A stretch of 64,000 nucleotides of DNA from Alcaligenaceae bacterium (GCA_013416395.1 JACCEP010000003.1:496001-560000); one strand, 5' to 3'. Shown: positions 45,165-56,860, counted from the stretch's first letter. Notes: generated by a model not told the origin, from the letters alone. A program made the numbers and translations.

Positions 45165-46766
45165 TCAGGCGGCGATTCCGCGCGAAGCGAGGTAATCGTC
45201 GTAGCTGCCTGTGTAATCAATGATCTGGCCGTCAGGCATAATTTCGATGATACGGGTAGCAAGGCCTGATACGAACTCGCGGTCATGCGACACGAAAAAC
45301 AGCGTGCCTTCGAACAGTTCCAGCGCAAACTGCAACGACTCGATGGATTCCATATCCAGATGGTTGGTGGGCTCATCGAGCAGCATGACGTTATGACGAC
45401 CCAGCATTAGCCGCCCAAAACTCATGCGGTTTTTTTCGCCACCAGAAAGCACATTTACCTCTTTGCTGATGTCGTCACCCGAAAACAACAAACGCCCCAT
45501 GACTGAACGCAATGACTGGTCGTCATCGCCCGGCTGCCGGTAATCACCCAGCCAGTCAAACAGGTTTTTGGTGGAATCGAACTGATGGGATACGTCTTGC
45601 GCCATATAGCCTATGTCAGCCGTATCAGACCACTTTACCGCACCTGTATCAGGTTTCAGATCATTGGCCAGCATCCTGAGCAGTGTTGTTTTACCGACGC
45701 CGTTGGCACCAATAATGGCCACTTTCTGGCCTGCCTCGACCATGGCTGAGTAATTGCGGATAACGGGCTGATCAAAGGCCTTGCTGATGCCATCGATGGT
45801 GACGGCGAGGCGGTGCAGGACTTTGTTCTGCTCGAACCGAATGTATGGATTCTGGCGCGACGACGGCTTAACCTGGACGGATTCTGACTTAATGCGGTCT
45901 ATTTGCTTTAACCGTGAGGTTGCCTGGCGCGCCTTGGATTTGTTGGCTGAAAAGCGACGGACAAAGTCTTGCAGCTCGGCCACGCGTTCTTTAGCCTTGG
46001 CGTTGGCGTTTGTCAGGCGTTCACGCGCCTGGGTTGACGCAAGCATGTAGTCATCATAGTTGCCCGGGTAGATACGCAATTCGCGGTAGTCAAGATCGGC
46101 CATATGCGTACACACCTGATTCAGGAAGTGACGATCATGGCTAATGATGATCATGGTGCTTTGATAGCTGTTCAGCACGTCTTCCAGCCAGCGTATGGTG
46201 TTGATGTCGAGGTTGTTGGTCGGTTCGTCGAGCAGCAAGACATCAGGGTTGGAAAACAGAGCCTGGGCCAGCAGCACCCGCAACTTCCAGCCCGGAGCGA
46301 CTTCACGCATGGGCAGCTCGTGCTGATCTACTGTCAGTTCGAGGCCCAGCAGCAGTTCGCCTGCGCGTGACTCGGCCGTATACCCGTCGTACTCCGCAAA
46401 CTTGGCCTCAAGCTCGGCCGCGCGCATGTAGTCGTCTTCAGTGGCCTCGGGGTTGTCGTAAATTGCATCACGCTCAGCCATAACCTGCCACATTTCTTCG
46501 TGGCCCATCATGACCACGTCGAGAACACGCACATCTTCATAGGCAAACTGGTCTTGCCGCAGCTTACCCAGGCGCACGCCTGGCTCAAGCGAGACGTTAC
46601 CCGCACTGGGCTCCAGATCATCGCCAATAATCTTCATGAAGGTAGATTTGCCGGAACCATTGGCCCCAATGAGGCCGTATCGGTTTCCTTCACCAAACTT
46701 GACGCTGACGTTTTCAAAAAGCGGCTTGGAGCCGAACTGGATAGTTAGATTGGCAGTTGAGATCAC
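45165..46766 (-). CDS. ybiT: ABC-F family ribosome-associated ATPase, YbiT-like
   Basis: A 533-residue protein with two ABC ATPase domains and no membrane part. Walker A motifs are GANGSGKST (about 34-42) and GANGVGKTT, and signature regions are followed by [12 protein letters not shown] and [12 protein letters not shown]. The linker carries [18 protein letters not shown]. Length and sequence (start [20 protein letters not shown]) are close to E. coli YbiT rather than EttA or Uup. ABC-F proteins bind the ribosomal E site and relieve stalled translation. The yigZ gene follows 8 bp later. Confidence 0.9.
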   Translation of the reverse strand: MISTANLTIQFGSKPLFENVSVKFGEGNRYGLIGANGSGKSTFMKIIGDDLEPSAGNVSLEPGVRLGKLRQDQFAYEDVRVLDVVMMGHEEMWQVMAERDAIYDNPEATEDDYMRAAELEAKFAEYDGYTAESRAGELLLGLELTVDQHELPMREVAPGWKLRVLLAQALFSNPDVLLLDEPTNNLDINTIRWLEDVLNSYQSTMIIISHDRHFLNQVCTHMADLDYRELRIYPGNYDDYMLASTQARERLTNANAKAKERVAELQDFVRRFSANKSKARQATSRLKQIDRIKSESVQVKPSSRQNPYIRFEQNKVLHRLAVTIDGISKAFDQPVIRNYSAMVEAGQKVAIIGANGVGKTTLLRMLANDLKPDTGAVKWSDTADIGYMAQDVSHQFDSTKNLFDWLGDYRQPGDDDQSLRSVMGRLLFSGDDISKEVNVLSGGEKNRMSFGRLMLGRHNVMLLDEPTNHLDMESIESLQFALELFEGTLFFVSHDREFVSGLATRIIEIMPDGQIIDYTGSYDDYLASRGIAA

Positions 46767-46872
46767 GGGGTGGGGTTCGCAGTAAGTAATTCAGAACACA
46801 GAACAACCCACTAGTTTAACAAGCCCCACGCATGCATGCTTGCCGCCAGGCCAAGAGGCCCGGCGAGCCCAC

Positions 46873-48153
46873 TTAGTGGCGCTCTTCGAGCACCAGATGC
46901 GCCAGGCCAGGCTCGGTGGCGATGCCAACCTTGCGGCCTATGGGCAATGTTGCCTTTACTTTGGCATGCCCGTAGGGCAACCCAGTAATCACCGGCACTT
47001 TGACATGCTCGCGCAACCAGGCAACGACGGCAGGCAAATCATAGCCATTATCGATGGCGCCCAGCCGATATTCGGTGAAGCGACCCAACAGAATGGCCTT
47101 CTGCTGGCCCAGTATGCCCGCATGCCACAACTGCGTGAGCATGCGCTCGACACGGAACGGATGCTCGCTGATATCTTCGAGAAACAGGATACCGCCCCGT
47201 ATCTTGGGCATATAAGGCGTGCCTACCAGCGATGCCACCATGGCCAGATTGCCGCCCCACAGCACGCCGCGCGCATCGACCGGGTCAGCGTCTTCGGTTT
47301 CAAAGCCCAGCACCTCGAGCTCACCGTGCATGGCTTCCACAAACAGCGCGGCCGTAAGGTCGTCCATACGTGGAGCGCCGAAATCATAAATTGCTGTGGG
47401 CCCGGCATAGCTACATGCCCCAGTTTTGGCCAGCAGGGCCAGATTAAATGCCGTGAAATCACTTTGCCCAATGAAGGTTTTGCCACTGTCTGCGACAGCC
47501 TGCCAGTCAATAAAGGGCAACAGCCTGGACAAACCATAACCACCCCGCGTTGCCATGACCACAGGATGCTTTTGTTTCAAGGAGCGGGTAATGGCCGCCA
47601 GACGCTGTTTATCGGTACCAGCAAAACGCTCATGCACAGCCAGCGCCGTGCGGTCAACAGCCGTACGAAACCCCAGCGAGCTCAAGCGGGTACGTGCTTT
47701 CTCAAGCGCGGCCGCATCCGTTACAGCCCCCGAAGGTGAAAACAGATAAATGCCGCCGGGCGCCGGATGGCTGTGCGCATGATCATGGTCGTGTTCGCCA
47801 TAATGCGCGTGAATAATGGCCTCGCCGGCGCTCTTGGCTTGGCTTTTGCTCTTGGTCTGCTGGCTTGCGCTCTTGACCTGGTTTTTGCTCTTAGGCTCGG
47901 TTTTGTTCTTGGTCTGGCTTGTGCTCTTAGCCTGGCCTTTGCTCTCGCCCTGGCTTTTGCTCTTAGCTTCGCTCTGGCTCTGGCTAGGACTAGGACTCTG
48001 ATCAGCATCATGTGCCTGGCCCGCTTTTACCCCCTTCTTGACCCCGGCGGCTGTGCGCTTGGCACGTTTGGCGGGTTTGCCCGCGCTGTGTTCTTGATTC
48101 TCGACGACGTCGTTTGCCGTGTCGGGGTGAGCGTGGGTACGAGCCTTGGCCAT
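46873..48153 (-). CDS. LD-carboxypeptidase (S66) with long Lys/Ser/Gln- and His-rich N-terminal extension
   Basis: A 426-residue relative of LdcA, the cytoplasmic enzyme that trims muropeptide tetrapeptides to tripeptides in cell wall recycling. The peptidase spans about residues 134-426 with the nucleophile Ser231 in FIGQSDFTA, Glu326 in FLEDISE and His396 in GLPYGHA. LdcA proteins are about 305 residues. The extra 133 residues here are a basic start, a repetitive Lys/Ser/Gln region (52-110) and a His/Asp cluster (HAHYGEHDHDHAHSHP, 115-130). The repetitive DNA behind the linker echoes the tandem arrays elsewhere in this window. No signal peptide is present. The start at 48153 has AGGA 10 nt upstream; 48186 is an alternative. 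Confidence 0.88.
   Translation of the reverse strand: MAKARTHAHPDTANDVVENQEHSAGKPAKRAKRTAAGVKKGVKAGQAHDADQSPSPSQSQSEAKSKSQGESKGQAKSTSQTKNKTEPKSKNQVKSASQQTKSKSQAKSAGEAIIHAHYGEHDHDHAHSHPAPGGIYLFSPSGAVTDAAALEKARTRLSSLGFRTAVDRTALAVHERFAGTDKQRLAAITRSLKQKHPVVMATRGGYGLSRLLPFIDWQAVADSGKTFIGQSDFTAFNLALLAKTGACSYAGPTAIYDFGAPRMDDLTAALFVEAMHGELEVLGFETEDADPVDARGVLWGGNLAMVASLVGTPYMPKIRGGILFLEDISEHPFRVERMLTQLWHAGILGQQKAILLGRFTEYRLGAIDNGYDLPAVVAWLREHVKVPVITGLPYGHAKVKATLPIGRKVGIATEPGLAHLVLEERH
47820..48000. repeat. In-frame degenerate repeat inside the LD-carboxypeptidase gene
   Basis: Short units such as KSKSQ, KSTSQ, KSASQ and KSKNQ recur every four to nine residues at about residues 52-110. On the DNA this is a purine-rich (minus strand), loosely periodic stretch. 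Confidence 0.7.
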
Positions 48154-48334
48154 GAGAGCGAGTTCCTGCTGAATGTTGACAGACATAATGGTAATACACC
48201 CGGGCAACACACGTACAAAACATCGCGCGCAGTGATTGCCTCATATGCACTGCTTGCACGTCCTGGTGTGCCAATCTCAGTCGACGCACCCACTTACAGG
48301 CCTGTGCAGGCCAGGGCAAATAACCACCTCTAAC

Positions 48335-49739
<1,405 letters not shown>

Positions 49740-49819
49740 GGGCACATACCTTGAGTGATACGCCGGGCTTGAGCGATGATGCCCAGCGGGATCGATAGTG
49801 TTAAGTTTACCGCGAGCAC

Positions 49820-51295
49820 CTAACCGTGGTGCCTGAGCCGCCGCAGTACGCGAGGCAGCATGCCCGGCAGATCTTCTGAGATAAGACCGATGCCATACAG
49901 GCGTGCCGCCTCGCCGTGCAACCATACGGCCGCCGCAGCTGCATCAAAGAGAGGCATGCCCTGCGCAATAAGGCCAGCCGTCATGCCTGCCAGAACGTCG
50001 CCGGTGCCACCCGTGGCAAGTTGAGGCGGTGCATTGCGATTAATAACAGCCCGCCCGTCTGGTGCGGCAATAACGGTGTCAGCGCCCTTTAACACGACGA
50101 CCGCGCCGCTGAGTCGCGCGGCATTGAGCGCGCGCTCCAGCCTGCTACCCTCGCCCGGAAAGATGCGACTGAACTCGCCATCATGCGGCGTTAGCACACA
50201 CGGCCCCTCAATAGCGTCAAAAAACACCTGGGGGTCATTGCCAAACACACTAATGGCGTCGGCGTCGAGCACCGTCGCCCGTTCTCCTTGCAGCACCTGC
50301 AACGCCTGACGCCGCGTGAGCTCAGAAATACCCGCACCCGGCCCCAGTACGACGACATTGATACGGGCATCAGCCAGGATGTCGCCCAACGACCCTGATT
50401 CGCGTATGGGGTGCACCATAATGCTGGTAAGGGCCGACGCATAGATGGGCCAAGACAGTAACGGTGCCGCGACCGTAACCAGCCCGGCGCCCATGCGTGC
50501 ACAGGCCGTCGCCGCCAGACGGGCAGCGCCGGTCATAATACGCCCGCCTACAACCAGCACATGCCCACGCTGATACTTGTGTGTATCGACACGCGGCCAA
50601 GGAAACGCGTGCAGCCACAGCGCAGGGTTGTTTTCAAAAACCAGTGGCTCGATAGTAGTGAGCACGGCGTCAGGAATGCCAATATCAGCCACCACCACAT
50701 CGCCACACATTTGCCGGCCCGGCAAAAGCAAATGACCGGGTTTTTTACGAAAAAACGTAACGGTTAAACACGCTGAAGCCACAGAGCCCGGTGCTGCGCC
50801 GCTGCCACCGTCAAGGCCGCTGGGCACGTCAACCGCACACACGGGTAGTCCGCTGCCTGCCAGCGCCGAAACGGTATCAGCCGCCACGCCATCAAGCGGC
50901 CGCGAAAGCCCGGCGCCGAACAACGCATCAATGACGAGACCGGCCCCCTCGAGCAAAGCGGGAGACATGGGCTCCACCACGCCTGCCCACAAACGGGCAT
51001 GATGGGCGGCGTCGCCCGACAGCGCATCGGGTGCGCCAAGCAGCCCGAGCCGTACAGGCCAACCCGCATTCTGCAAATGACGAGCGACAACAAAGCCGTC
51101 GCCACCGTTATTGCCGGGGCCGCACAGCACTGACACCGGGCGGGGGGACCAGCGCGCGATAACGGCCTGGGCAACAGCCGCGCCAGCTGCCTCCATAAGC
51201 GCCTGACCCGACACGCCCGCCTTCATGGCGGCCTTGTCGGCTGCATACATTTGGCTGGGAGTAAGCAACGCGTGCGCGTAAGCGGCTGTATCCAT
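49820..51295 (-). CDS. nnrD: Bifunctional NAD(P)H-hydrate epimerase / ADP-dependent dehydratase
   Basis: A 491-residue metabolite repair enzyme that restores hydrated NAD(P)H. The N-terminal epimerase domain (YjeF_N, to about residue 215) has CGPGNNGGDGFVVARHL and DALFGAGLSRPLDG. The C-terminal dehydratase domain (about 225-490) has YQRGHVLVVGG, VLTPHDGEFSRIFP and NAPPQLATGGTGDVLAGM, with the catalytic Asp in the last motif. The fused layout is that of E. coli Nnr (YjeF). It lies about 80 bp upstream of the HAD gene, same strand. It diverges from yadG-like across 168 bp. Confidence 0.94.
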   Translation of the reverse strand: MDTAAYAHALLTPSQMYAADKAAMKAGVSGQALMEAAGAAVAQAVIARWSPRPVSVLCGPGNNGGDGFVVARHLQNAGWPVRLGLLGAPDALSGDAAHHARLWAGVVEPMSPALLEGAGLVIDALFGAGLSRPLDGVAADTVSALAGSGLPVCAVDVPSGLDGGSGAAPGSVASACLTVTFFRKKPGHLLLPGRQMCGDVVVADIGIPDAVLTTIEPLVFENNPALWLHAFPWPRVDTHKYQRGHVLVVGGRIMTGAARLAATACARMGAGLVTVAAPLLSWPIYASALTSIMVHPIRESGSLGDILADARINVVVLGPGAGISELTRRQALQVLQGERATVLDADAISVFGNDPQVFFDAIEGPCVLTPHDGEFSRIFPGEGSRLERALNAARLSGAVVVLKGADTVIAAPDGRAVINRNAPPQLATGGTGDVLAGMTAGLIAQGMPLFDAAAAAVWLHGEAARLYGIGLISEDLPGMLPRVLRRLRHHG

Positions 51296-51463
51296 GTAAG
51301 AACACCCTCGCCCACCTTGTAGCGGGCAACTTCTGCGGCATTACTGCGCAGCAGAATAAGACTAATATCCGCCCTGCACAGCATGGCGTCTGGAGCGATG
51401 AGCCGACGCTGAACTTAAGGCTTTGAATATGCTATTGTGCCCGAGTGTCATCGGAAAATCATT

Positions 51464-52393
51464 ATGCAGCCAGTCATCTCAATAGCAGGCCTGAACAAAA
51501 CCTACGCAGGCGGCTTCCAGGCACTTAAAGACATTAACCTGGATATTCGCCGCGGTGAAATCTTTGCATTACTTGGGCCCAACGGGGCGGGCAAAACCAC
51601 GCTGATCAGCGTCATCTGCGGCCTGATCAACGCGAGCAGTGGCACCGTGCTGGCCGATGGGCACGACATTGTCAAAAACTATCGTGAGGCGCGCGCAAAA
51701 ATCGGCCTGGTTCCCCAAGAACTTACTACCGACGCGTTTGAAACGGTTTGGGCTACCGTCAGCTTTAGTCGTGGCCTGTTTGGCAAGCCACGCGACCCCG
51801 CACATATCGAAAAAGTGCTGCGATCGCTTTCGCTCTGGGATAAAAAAGACAATAAGCTCATCACGCTGTCTGGTGGCATGAAGCGCCGTGTACTTATCGC
51901 CAAGGCACTGTCGCATGAGCCGCAAATACTCTTTCTGGACGAACCCACAGCCGGAGTAGACGTTTCATTGCGCAAAGACATGTGGGCGCTGGTGCGCACG
52001 CTGCGTAGCACGGGTGTCACCATTATTCTCACAACACACTATATCGAAGAAGCCGAAGACATGGCTGACCGCGTCGGCGTCATCAACAACGGGGAAATCG
52101 TACTGGTTGAGAACAAGGTTGAGCTGATGCAAAAGTTGGGCAAAAAACAATTGCTGTTGCAATTGCAGCAGCCTTTGCCGACCATACCGGCATCGCTGGC
52201 CGCATTCAAGCTAGAAACGTCGCCAAACGACCCCTGCGAGCTGGTCTACACCTACGATATACACGCAGGTCAAAACGCCATCACCCAACTGTTTGACGCA
52301 TTGCGACATGCGGATGTCCACTTCAAAGACCTGCGCACCAAGCAAAGCTCACTGGAAGAAATCTTCGTTCAATTACTGCAGGAAGCAAAATGA
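51464..52393 (+). CDS. yadG: ABC transporter ATPase, YadG-like
   Basis: A 309-residue cytoplasmic ATPase of an ABC-2 type exporter. Walker A is [14 protein letters not shown], the Q-loop LVPQE, the signature LSGGMKRRV and Walker [17 protein letters not shown], followed by the switch His in [12 protein letters not shown]. Length and sequence match E. coli YadG. The start at 51464 ([20 protein letters not shown]) fits the family. The permease gene overlaps by 4 bp. The exported substrate is unknown. Confidence 0.92.
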   Translation: MQPVISIAGLNKTYAGGFQALKDINLDIRRGEIFALLGPNGAGKTTLISVICGLINASSGTVLADGHDIVKNYREARAKIGLVPQELTTDAFETVWATVSFSRGLFGKPRDPAHIEKVLRSLSLWDKKDNKLITLSGGMKRRVLIAKALSHEPQILFLDEPTAGVDVSLRKDMWALVRTLRSTGVTIILTTHYIEEAEDMADRVGVINNGEIVLVENKVELMQKLGKKQLLLQLQQPLPTIPASLAAFKLETSPNDPCELVYTYDIHAGQNAITQLFDALRHADVHFKDLRTKQSSLEEIFVQLLQEAK

Positions 52394-53151
52394 ACGTTCA
52401 TGCTATGCGTGCCATTTATCTGTTCGAAATGGCCCGAAGCTGGCGCACCCTGCTGCAAAGCCTGGTTGCGCCGGTGCTCTCAACGTCGCTGTATTTCGTG
52501 GTGTTTGGCGCAGCCATTGGTAACCGCATTACAGAAATAGAAGGCATTAGCTATGGTGCCTTCATCGTACCCGGCCTGGTCATGCTTTCATTGCTTACGC
52601 AAAGTATCTCCAACGCCTCATTCGGTATTTATTTTCCGAAGTTTACGGGCACTATTTATGAGATTCTGTCGGCACCTGTGTCACACATGGAAATCGTGGT
52701 CAGCTATGTGGGTGCTGCAGCCACCAAGTCTATTGTGCTGGCAACCATTATTCTTTTGACGGCAGAGTTTTTTGTACCGCTGCATATAGACCACCCGGTA
52801 TGGATGCTAACGTTTTTGGTGCTTACCTCAATAACCTTCAGTCTTTTTGGGTTCATCATCGGCATCTGGGCCGATGGCTTTGAAAAGCTGCAACTGGTGC
52901 CGCTGCTTATCGTTACCCCGCTCACCTTTCTGGGTGGCAGTTTTTATTCTATTGATATGCTGCCGCCATTCTGGCAAAAAGTTACCCTGCTTAACCCGGT
53001 GGTGTATCTGGTAAGCGGCTTTCGCTGGAGCTTTTACGGCATTGCCGACGTTAACGTATACGTTAGCCTGGGCATGACGCTGTTTTTCTTGTTGTTATGC
53101 GCGCTGTTGCTGGCCAGAATCTTCAAGACAGGCTACCGCCTGAAACCCTGA
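52390..53151 (+). CDS. yadH: ABC-2 type transporter permease, YadH-like
   Basis: A 253-residue inner-membrane protein with six helices, the partner of the YadG-like ATPase. The segments [39 protein letters not shown] and [17 protein letters not shown] are characteristic of ABC-2 permeases. Its ATG overlaps the ATPase stop (ATGA). It is followed by a 275-bp gap that contains a 19-bp tandem array. Confidence 0.92.
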   Translation: MNVHAMRAIYLFEMARSWRTLLQSLVAPVLSTSLYFVVFGAAIGNRITEIEGISYGAFIVPGLVMLSLLTQSISNASFGIYFPKFTGTIYEILSAPVSHMEIVVSYVGAAATKSIVLATIILLTAEFFVPLHIDHPVWMLTFLVLTSITFSLFGFIIGIWADGFEKLQLVPLLIVTPLTFLGGSFYSIDMLPPFWQKVTLLNPVVYLVSGFRWSFYGIADVNVYVSLGMTLFFLLLCALLLARIFKTGYRLKP

Positions 53152-53253
53152 AGCGCCACATCAAACGCGCCTATCTTAAGCAAGGTGGCTGGTCTGGACT
53201 ACGTGACAGCGCGCCGAAGCGCTGCCACGTCTAATTCAAACCACACAAATGCA

Positions 53254-53443
53254 TTTCGATCAGGCAGCTGCGCTTTAGTCACATACATGTTTTTCGAACA
53301 GGCATCCGCGTTTCAATCAGGTACCTGCTTTTCAATCAAACATCCACGTTTCCATCACGTAACAGCTTTTCAATCAGACACCCACACTTCCATCACGTGA
53401 CTGTATTTCGACCAGGAATCTGCCCTTCAATCACGAAAGTTGT
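53254..53443. repeat. 19-bp tandem array ending on the yajQ stop codon
   Basis: Units beginning TTTCRAYCA or CTTCMATCA start at 53292, 53311, 53330, 53349, 53368, 53387, 53406 and 53425, exactly 19 bp apart; two earlier, weaker units start at 53254 and 53274. The last unit (53425) contains the yajQ stop and last codons. Confidence 0.88.
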
Positions 53444-53909
53444 TGAACTGCAGCGGCAGGTCGACATCTGTTTTACGCAGCAAAGCCATGGCAGCCTGAA
53501 GGTCATCGCGTTTTTTGCCGGTAACGCGCAGCTTGTCGCCATTGATCTGTGACTCAACCTTGAGCTTGGCCGCTTTCATTGCAGCAATAAGCTTTTTGGA
53601 CTGCGCCTGTTCAATGCCCTGACGTACGGTGACCTTGCGCCGCGCACCCGAAACGTTTTCGAGCGGATCACCGATCTCCATGCAACGTATATCAATACTG
53701 CGCGCTGTTAACCGGCCACGCAAAATATCTAGCATTTGATTAAGCTGAAAAACACTGGGGGCAGACTGGGTTACCACATACCCTTCCAGCTCGAACACGG
53801 CGCCCGTACCCTTAAAGTCAAAACGGGTTTCGATCTCGCGATTGGCTTGATCAACCGCGTTGCTAAGTTCGTGTTTATCTACCTCTGAAACCACATCAAA
53901 AGATGGCAT
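53427..53909 (-). CDS. yajQ: YajQ family cyclic-di-GMP/nucleotide-binding protein
   Basis: A 160-residue cytoplasmic protein with two alpha-beta repeats. It begins PSFDVVSEVDKHELSNAVDQ, contains FDFKGTGAVFELEG and ends QAAMALLRKTDVDLPLQFNN. Members bind nucleotides, and in Xanthomonas a homologue is a cyclic-di-GMP effector. It stands alone. Its final codons form the last unit of the 19-bp array that fills the gap towards yadH. Confidence 0.93.
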   Translation of the reverse strand: MPSFDVVSEVDKHELSNAVDQANREIETRFDFKGTGAVFELEGYVVTQSAPSVFQLNQMLDILRGRLTARSIDIRCMEIGDPLENVSGARRKVTVRQGIEQAQSKKLIAAMKAAKLKVESQINGDKLRVTGKKRDDLQAAMALLRKTDVDLPLQFNNFRD

Positions 53910-53957
53910 GCATCAACCTCTGTATGACAACGGGCCACGCCCGTATGAAAATTGTTG

Positions 53958-53985
53958 GCAAGAGGCCATTAATTAATGGCTCTTG
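53958..53985 (-). terminator. Terminator of the acyl-CoA synthetase gene
   Basis: GCAAGAG and CCATTAAT pair with ATTAATGG and CTCTTGC, leaving a single bulged G. On the minus strand the hairpin is followed by CAACAATTTTC. It lies about 35 bp after the gene that ends at 54020. Confidence 0.6.
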
Positions 53986-54019
53986 CACAGTAACGATTAT
54001 GCCGTAAATAGGGCAACAA

Positions 54020-55681
54020 CTACTGGGCCACCGCCGCGTTCAGCGCTTCGGCGCGTTTGCGCAACTCAAATTTCTGGATTTTGCCGGTAGACGTTTTGGG
54101 CAACTCGCAAAACAACACGGTTTTGGGCACCTTGAAATTGGCCATGTGCTTCTTGCAATGCGCAATAATTTCGTCAGACGTAACCTCGGCATCAGCCTTG
54201 AGTTCTAGAAAGGCGCACGGCGTTTCACCCCATTTATCATCGGGCCGTGCCACTACGGCAGCTGCCAGTACAGCCGGGTGGCGATAAAGCACATCTTCAA
54301 TTTCGATAGAAGAAATATTTTCACCGCCTGAAATAATAATGTCTTTATTTCGATCTTTGATTTTGACGTAACCGTCGGGGTACATGACAGCCAGATCACC
54401 GCTATGAAACCACCCCCCTCGCAACGCTTCTTGTGTAGCCTCGGGGTTTTTAAGATACCCCTTCATGGCAATATTGCCCCGAAACATGATCTCGCCCATG
54501 GTTTCTCCATCTGCAGGCACAGGCTGCATGGTTTCGCCATCCATGACGGCAATGCCACGCTCAAGATGATAGGCCACGCCCTGACGCGAATTAAGCCGCG
54601 CACGTTCACCAATGTCGAGATCGTTCCAGCTGTCGTGCTTTGGGCACACCGTGGCCGGGCCGTATGTTTCGGTCAGGCCGTAAACATGTAAAAGATCGAA
54701 GCCCAGGCGTTCCATGCCTTCTATCATGGAAGCGGGTGGCGCTGCACCAGCCACCATGGCCTTGACCCCTGAAGGAATGCCTTCCTTCATGCTCTGCGGC
54801 GCATTGACCAGCAGGCTATGAACTATCGGCGCGCCGCAATAGTGCGTAACACCATGCTCACGCATGGCGTCACAGATGGCTTGAACCTCAACCCGGCGCA
54901 GGCACACATTGACCCCTGCACGCGCAGCAACTGCCCATGGAAAGCACCACCCATTACAGTGGAACATAGGCAAAGTCCAAAGATAGACGGCGTGGTGCGG
55001 CATGTCCCATTCGAGAATATTTGAAATGGCGGCCGCTGCAGCGCCCCGATGGTGGTAAACCACCCCTTTTGGCTTGCCTGTCGTGCCGCTGGTGTAGTTA
55101 AGCGCGATGGCATCCCATTCGTCAGCGGGCAGTTCCCATGCATAATCAGGGTCGCCGCCAGCGATGTAATCTTCGTATTCGATTTCACCTGCAGTGTCGT
55201 TGCCGCCGGTGTACAGCACGTCTGAGGCATCAATAACCTTAATGGGCTGCGTATTGGTACGCAAACCAATTGCCTTGCTGACCACGGACGCAAACTCGGT
55301 GTCAACGATAATGACTTTGGCCTCGCCGTGATCCAGCATATAGGCGATCATTTCAGGGTCTAGCCGTGTGTTCAATGTATTGAGCACTGCCCCCGTCATG
55401 GGAACACCAAAATGTGCTTCAACCATGGGTGGGGTGTTGGGCATCATGACGGCGACCGTATCACCCTTGCCAATGCCGTCTTTGCTGAGTGCACTGGCAA
55501 GCTGCCTGCAACGGGCGTAAACCTCGGCCCAGGTACGGCGCAACGCAGAGGGGCCCGTACCGTGAATTACAGCGAGTTGGTCTGGATAAACACTGGCACT
55601 GCGTTCGATAAATGACAGCGGAGAAATGGGCGCGTAATTGGCGGGAGTTTTAGGTAAACCTTGATCGTAAATACTGGACAT
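54020..55681 (-). CDS. AMP-dependent acyl-CoA synthetase
   Basis: A 553-residue adenylate-forming enzyme that activates a carboxylic acid to its CoA thioester. The ATP loop is LNYTSGTTGKPKGVVYHH, then VYGLTETYGPATVCPKHDSW, the hinge WFHSGDLAVMYPDGYVKIKD and RNKDIIISGGENISSIEIED, and the C-terminal catalytic Lys in LPKTSTGKIQKFELRK. Sequence and length fit medium- to long-chain fatty acid synthetases of the AlkK type. No beta-oxidation genes are adjacent. Chain length preference is unknown. Confidence 0.92.
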   Translation of the reverse strand: MSSIYDQGLPKTPANYAPISPLSFIERSASVYPDQLAVIHGTGPSALRRTWAEVYARCRQLASALSKDGIGKGDTVAVMMPNTPPMVEAHFGVPMTGAVLNTLNTRLDPEMIAYMLDHGEAKVIIVDTEFASVVSKAIGLRTNTQPIKVIDASDVLYTGGNDTAGEIEYEDYIAGGDPDYAWELPADEWDAIALNYTSGTTGKPKGVVYHHRGAAAAAISNILEWDMPHHAVYLWTLPMFHCNGWCFPWAVAARAGVNVCLRRVEVQAICDAMREHGVTHYCGAPIVHSLLVNAPQSMKEGIPSGVKAMVAGAAPPASMIEGMERLGFDLLHVYGLTETYGPATVCPKHDSWNDLDIGERARLNSRQGVAYHLERGIAVMDGETMQPVPADGETMGEIMFRGNIAMKGYLKNPEATQEALRGGWFHSGDLAVMYPDGYVKIKDRNKDIIISGGENISSIEIEDVLYRHPAVLAAAVVARPDDKWGETPCAFLELKADAEVTSDEIIAHCKKHMANFKVPKTVLFCELPKTSTGKIQKFELRKRAEALNAAVAQ

Positions 55682-55775
55682 CTTGCGTCTCCTTAGCCTT
55701 GTAATTCATAGTTTGAGGGCGCCCCTTTACCGCCACGCGGAAGCGCTCAGTTCTTGCAAAATCATAGCTTCCGGC

Positions 55776-56501
55776 TCACAAAAGCGCCAGTAGATAGATC
55801 AAAAAGGGTAGCACTACTGCCGTCGCGATGCCGTTTAACCCCATGCCCAGGGCAGCAAAGGCAGCGGTCGTTTCGCTAACCTGGTAGGCCCGGGCCACAC
55901 CGATTGCGTGTGCGCTCAGCCCCAGTGCAAACCCTTGCGTCGCATCATCGGTAATGCGAAGGTAGCGAAATAGGCCACCTGCCATAACTACGCCTGCCAC
56001 ACCTGTAATAGCCACGGCCACTGTAACCAGCGACGACACGCCCCCATTGAGCGCCGCCGCCTCCATGGCAATAGGCATGGTGACCGACTTAGGCGCCAGA
56101 GAAACCAGCGTTGACCAACTGGCACCAAATACCCACGCAATGCCCACCGCAGAGACAATGCCAGTTATGCAACCAACAGCCAGCGACACCAGCACTGGCA
56201 ATGCAACACGCTTGAGCCGGGCGATCTGGCTATATAAAGGTATGGCCAGCGCCACAGTAGCGGGCCCAATCAGATAACGCAAAGGCAAGGTATGCACGGC
56301 ATAGGTATCGTAACTGGTACCACTGGCATATAGCGCGACGATAACCATGACAACCGCCACCAGCACGGGGGTAAGAAAAGGATGGCGCCCCGCCCGCACA
56401 TACAACCTGATGGCCAGCAGATAGGCCGCCACCGTCAGTGCCAGCCAGAGTAATGCCGGCAACGTAAACCAGGACACGACCTGCTCAAACATACTGGTCA
56501 T
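55776..56501 (-). CDS. lrgB: LrgB/CidB family protein
   Basis: A 241-residue membrane protein with about eight helices, partner of LrgA. Family segments are YLIGPATVALAIPLYSQIAR, LAPKSVTMPIAMEAAALNGG and LSAHAIGVARAYQVSETTAA. In Gram-positive bacteria LrgAB was linked to holin/antiholin control of autolysis; in proteobacteria, pyruvate or glycolate transport or osmotic roles have been proposed. The start at 56501 overlaps the lrgA stop by 4 bp. Confidence 0.9.
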   Translation of the reverse strand: MTSMFEQVVSWFTLPALLWLALTVAAYLLAIRLYVRAGRHPFLTPVLVAVVMVIVALYASGTSYDTYAVHTLPLRYLIGPATVALAIPLYSQIARLKRVALPVLVSLAVGCITGIVSAVGIAWVFGASWSTLVSLAPKSVTMPIAMEAAALNGGVSSLVTVAVAITGVAGVVMAGGLFRYLRITDDATQGFALGLSAHAIGVARAYQVSETTAAFAALGMGLNGIATAVVLPFLIYLLALL

Positions 56502-56860
56502 GGTTTTTTCCCCGTCGTACGCTGCATCATCCAGCGAAATACCAGCGCCGTCACCACAATCGTGATCGCCGTGCCCACAATGCATGACAGCAGAAAAGGA
56601 ATCCATTCAAGGCCAAGCACCCCAAACTGGGTCATGACACCCGCGATCAGCGGCACAAACAGAAGCGGCATATTGCCCAGCAAATAGCGACAGATTGTGC
56701 CCAGGCCCTCAGGCACACGACGCAACAGCATAAGCACCGGCAGCATGAATACCATGCCCAGCAACGGACCTGGAAGTGGTACCCCCATAAGGCGCACGAC
56801 GGCGTCACCAAGAAATTGCATGGCTACCAACAAAGCGGCGCCGAATAAAACTGACAACAC
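56498..56860 (-). CDS. lrgA: LrgA/CidA family protein
   Basis: A 120-residue membrane protein with four helices. The segments LGDAVVRLMGVPLPGPLLGM and LLFVPLIAGVMTQF are typical of CidA/LrgA holin-like proteins. It precedes lrgB with a 4-bp overlap, so they form one unit. Confidence 0.9.
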   Translation of the reverse strand: MLSVLFGAALLVAMQFLGDAVVRLMGVPLPGPLLGMVFMLPVLMLLRRVPEGLGTICRYLLGNMPLLFVPLIAGVMTQFGVLGLEWIPFLLSCIVGTAITIVVTALVFRWMMQRTTGKKP

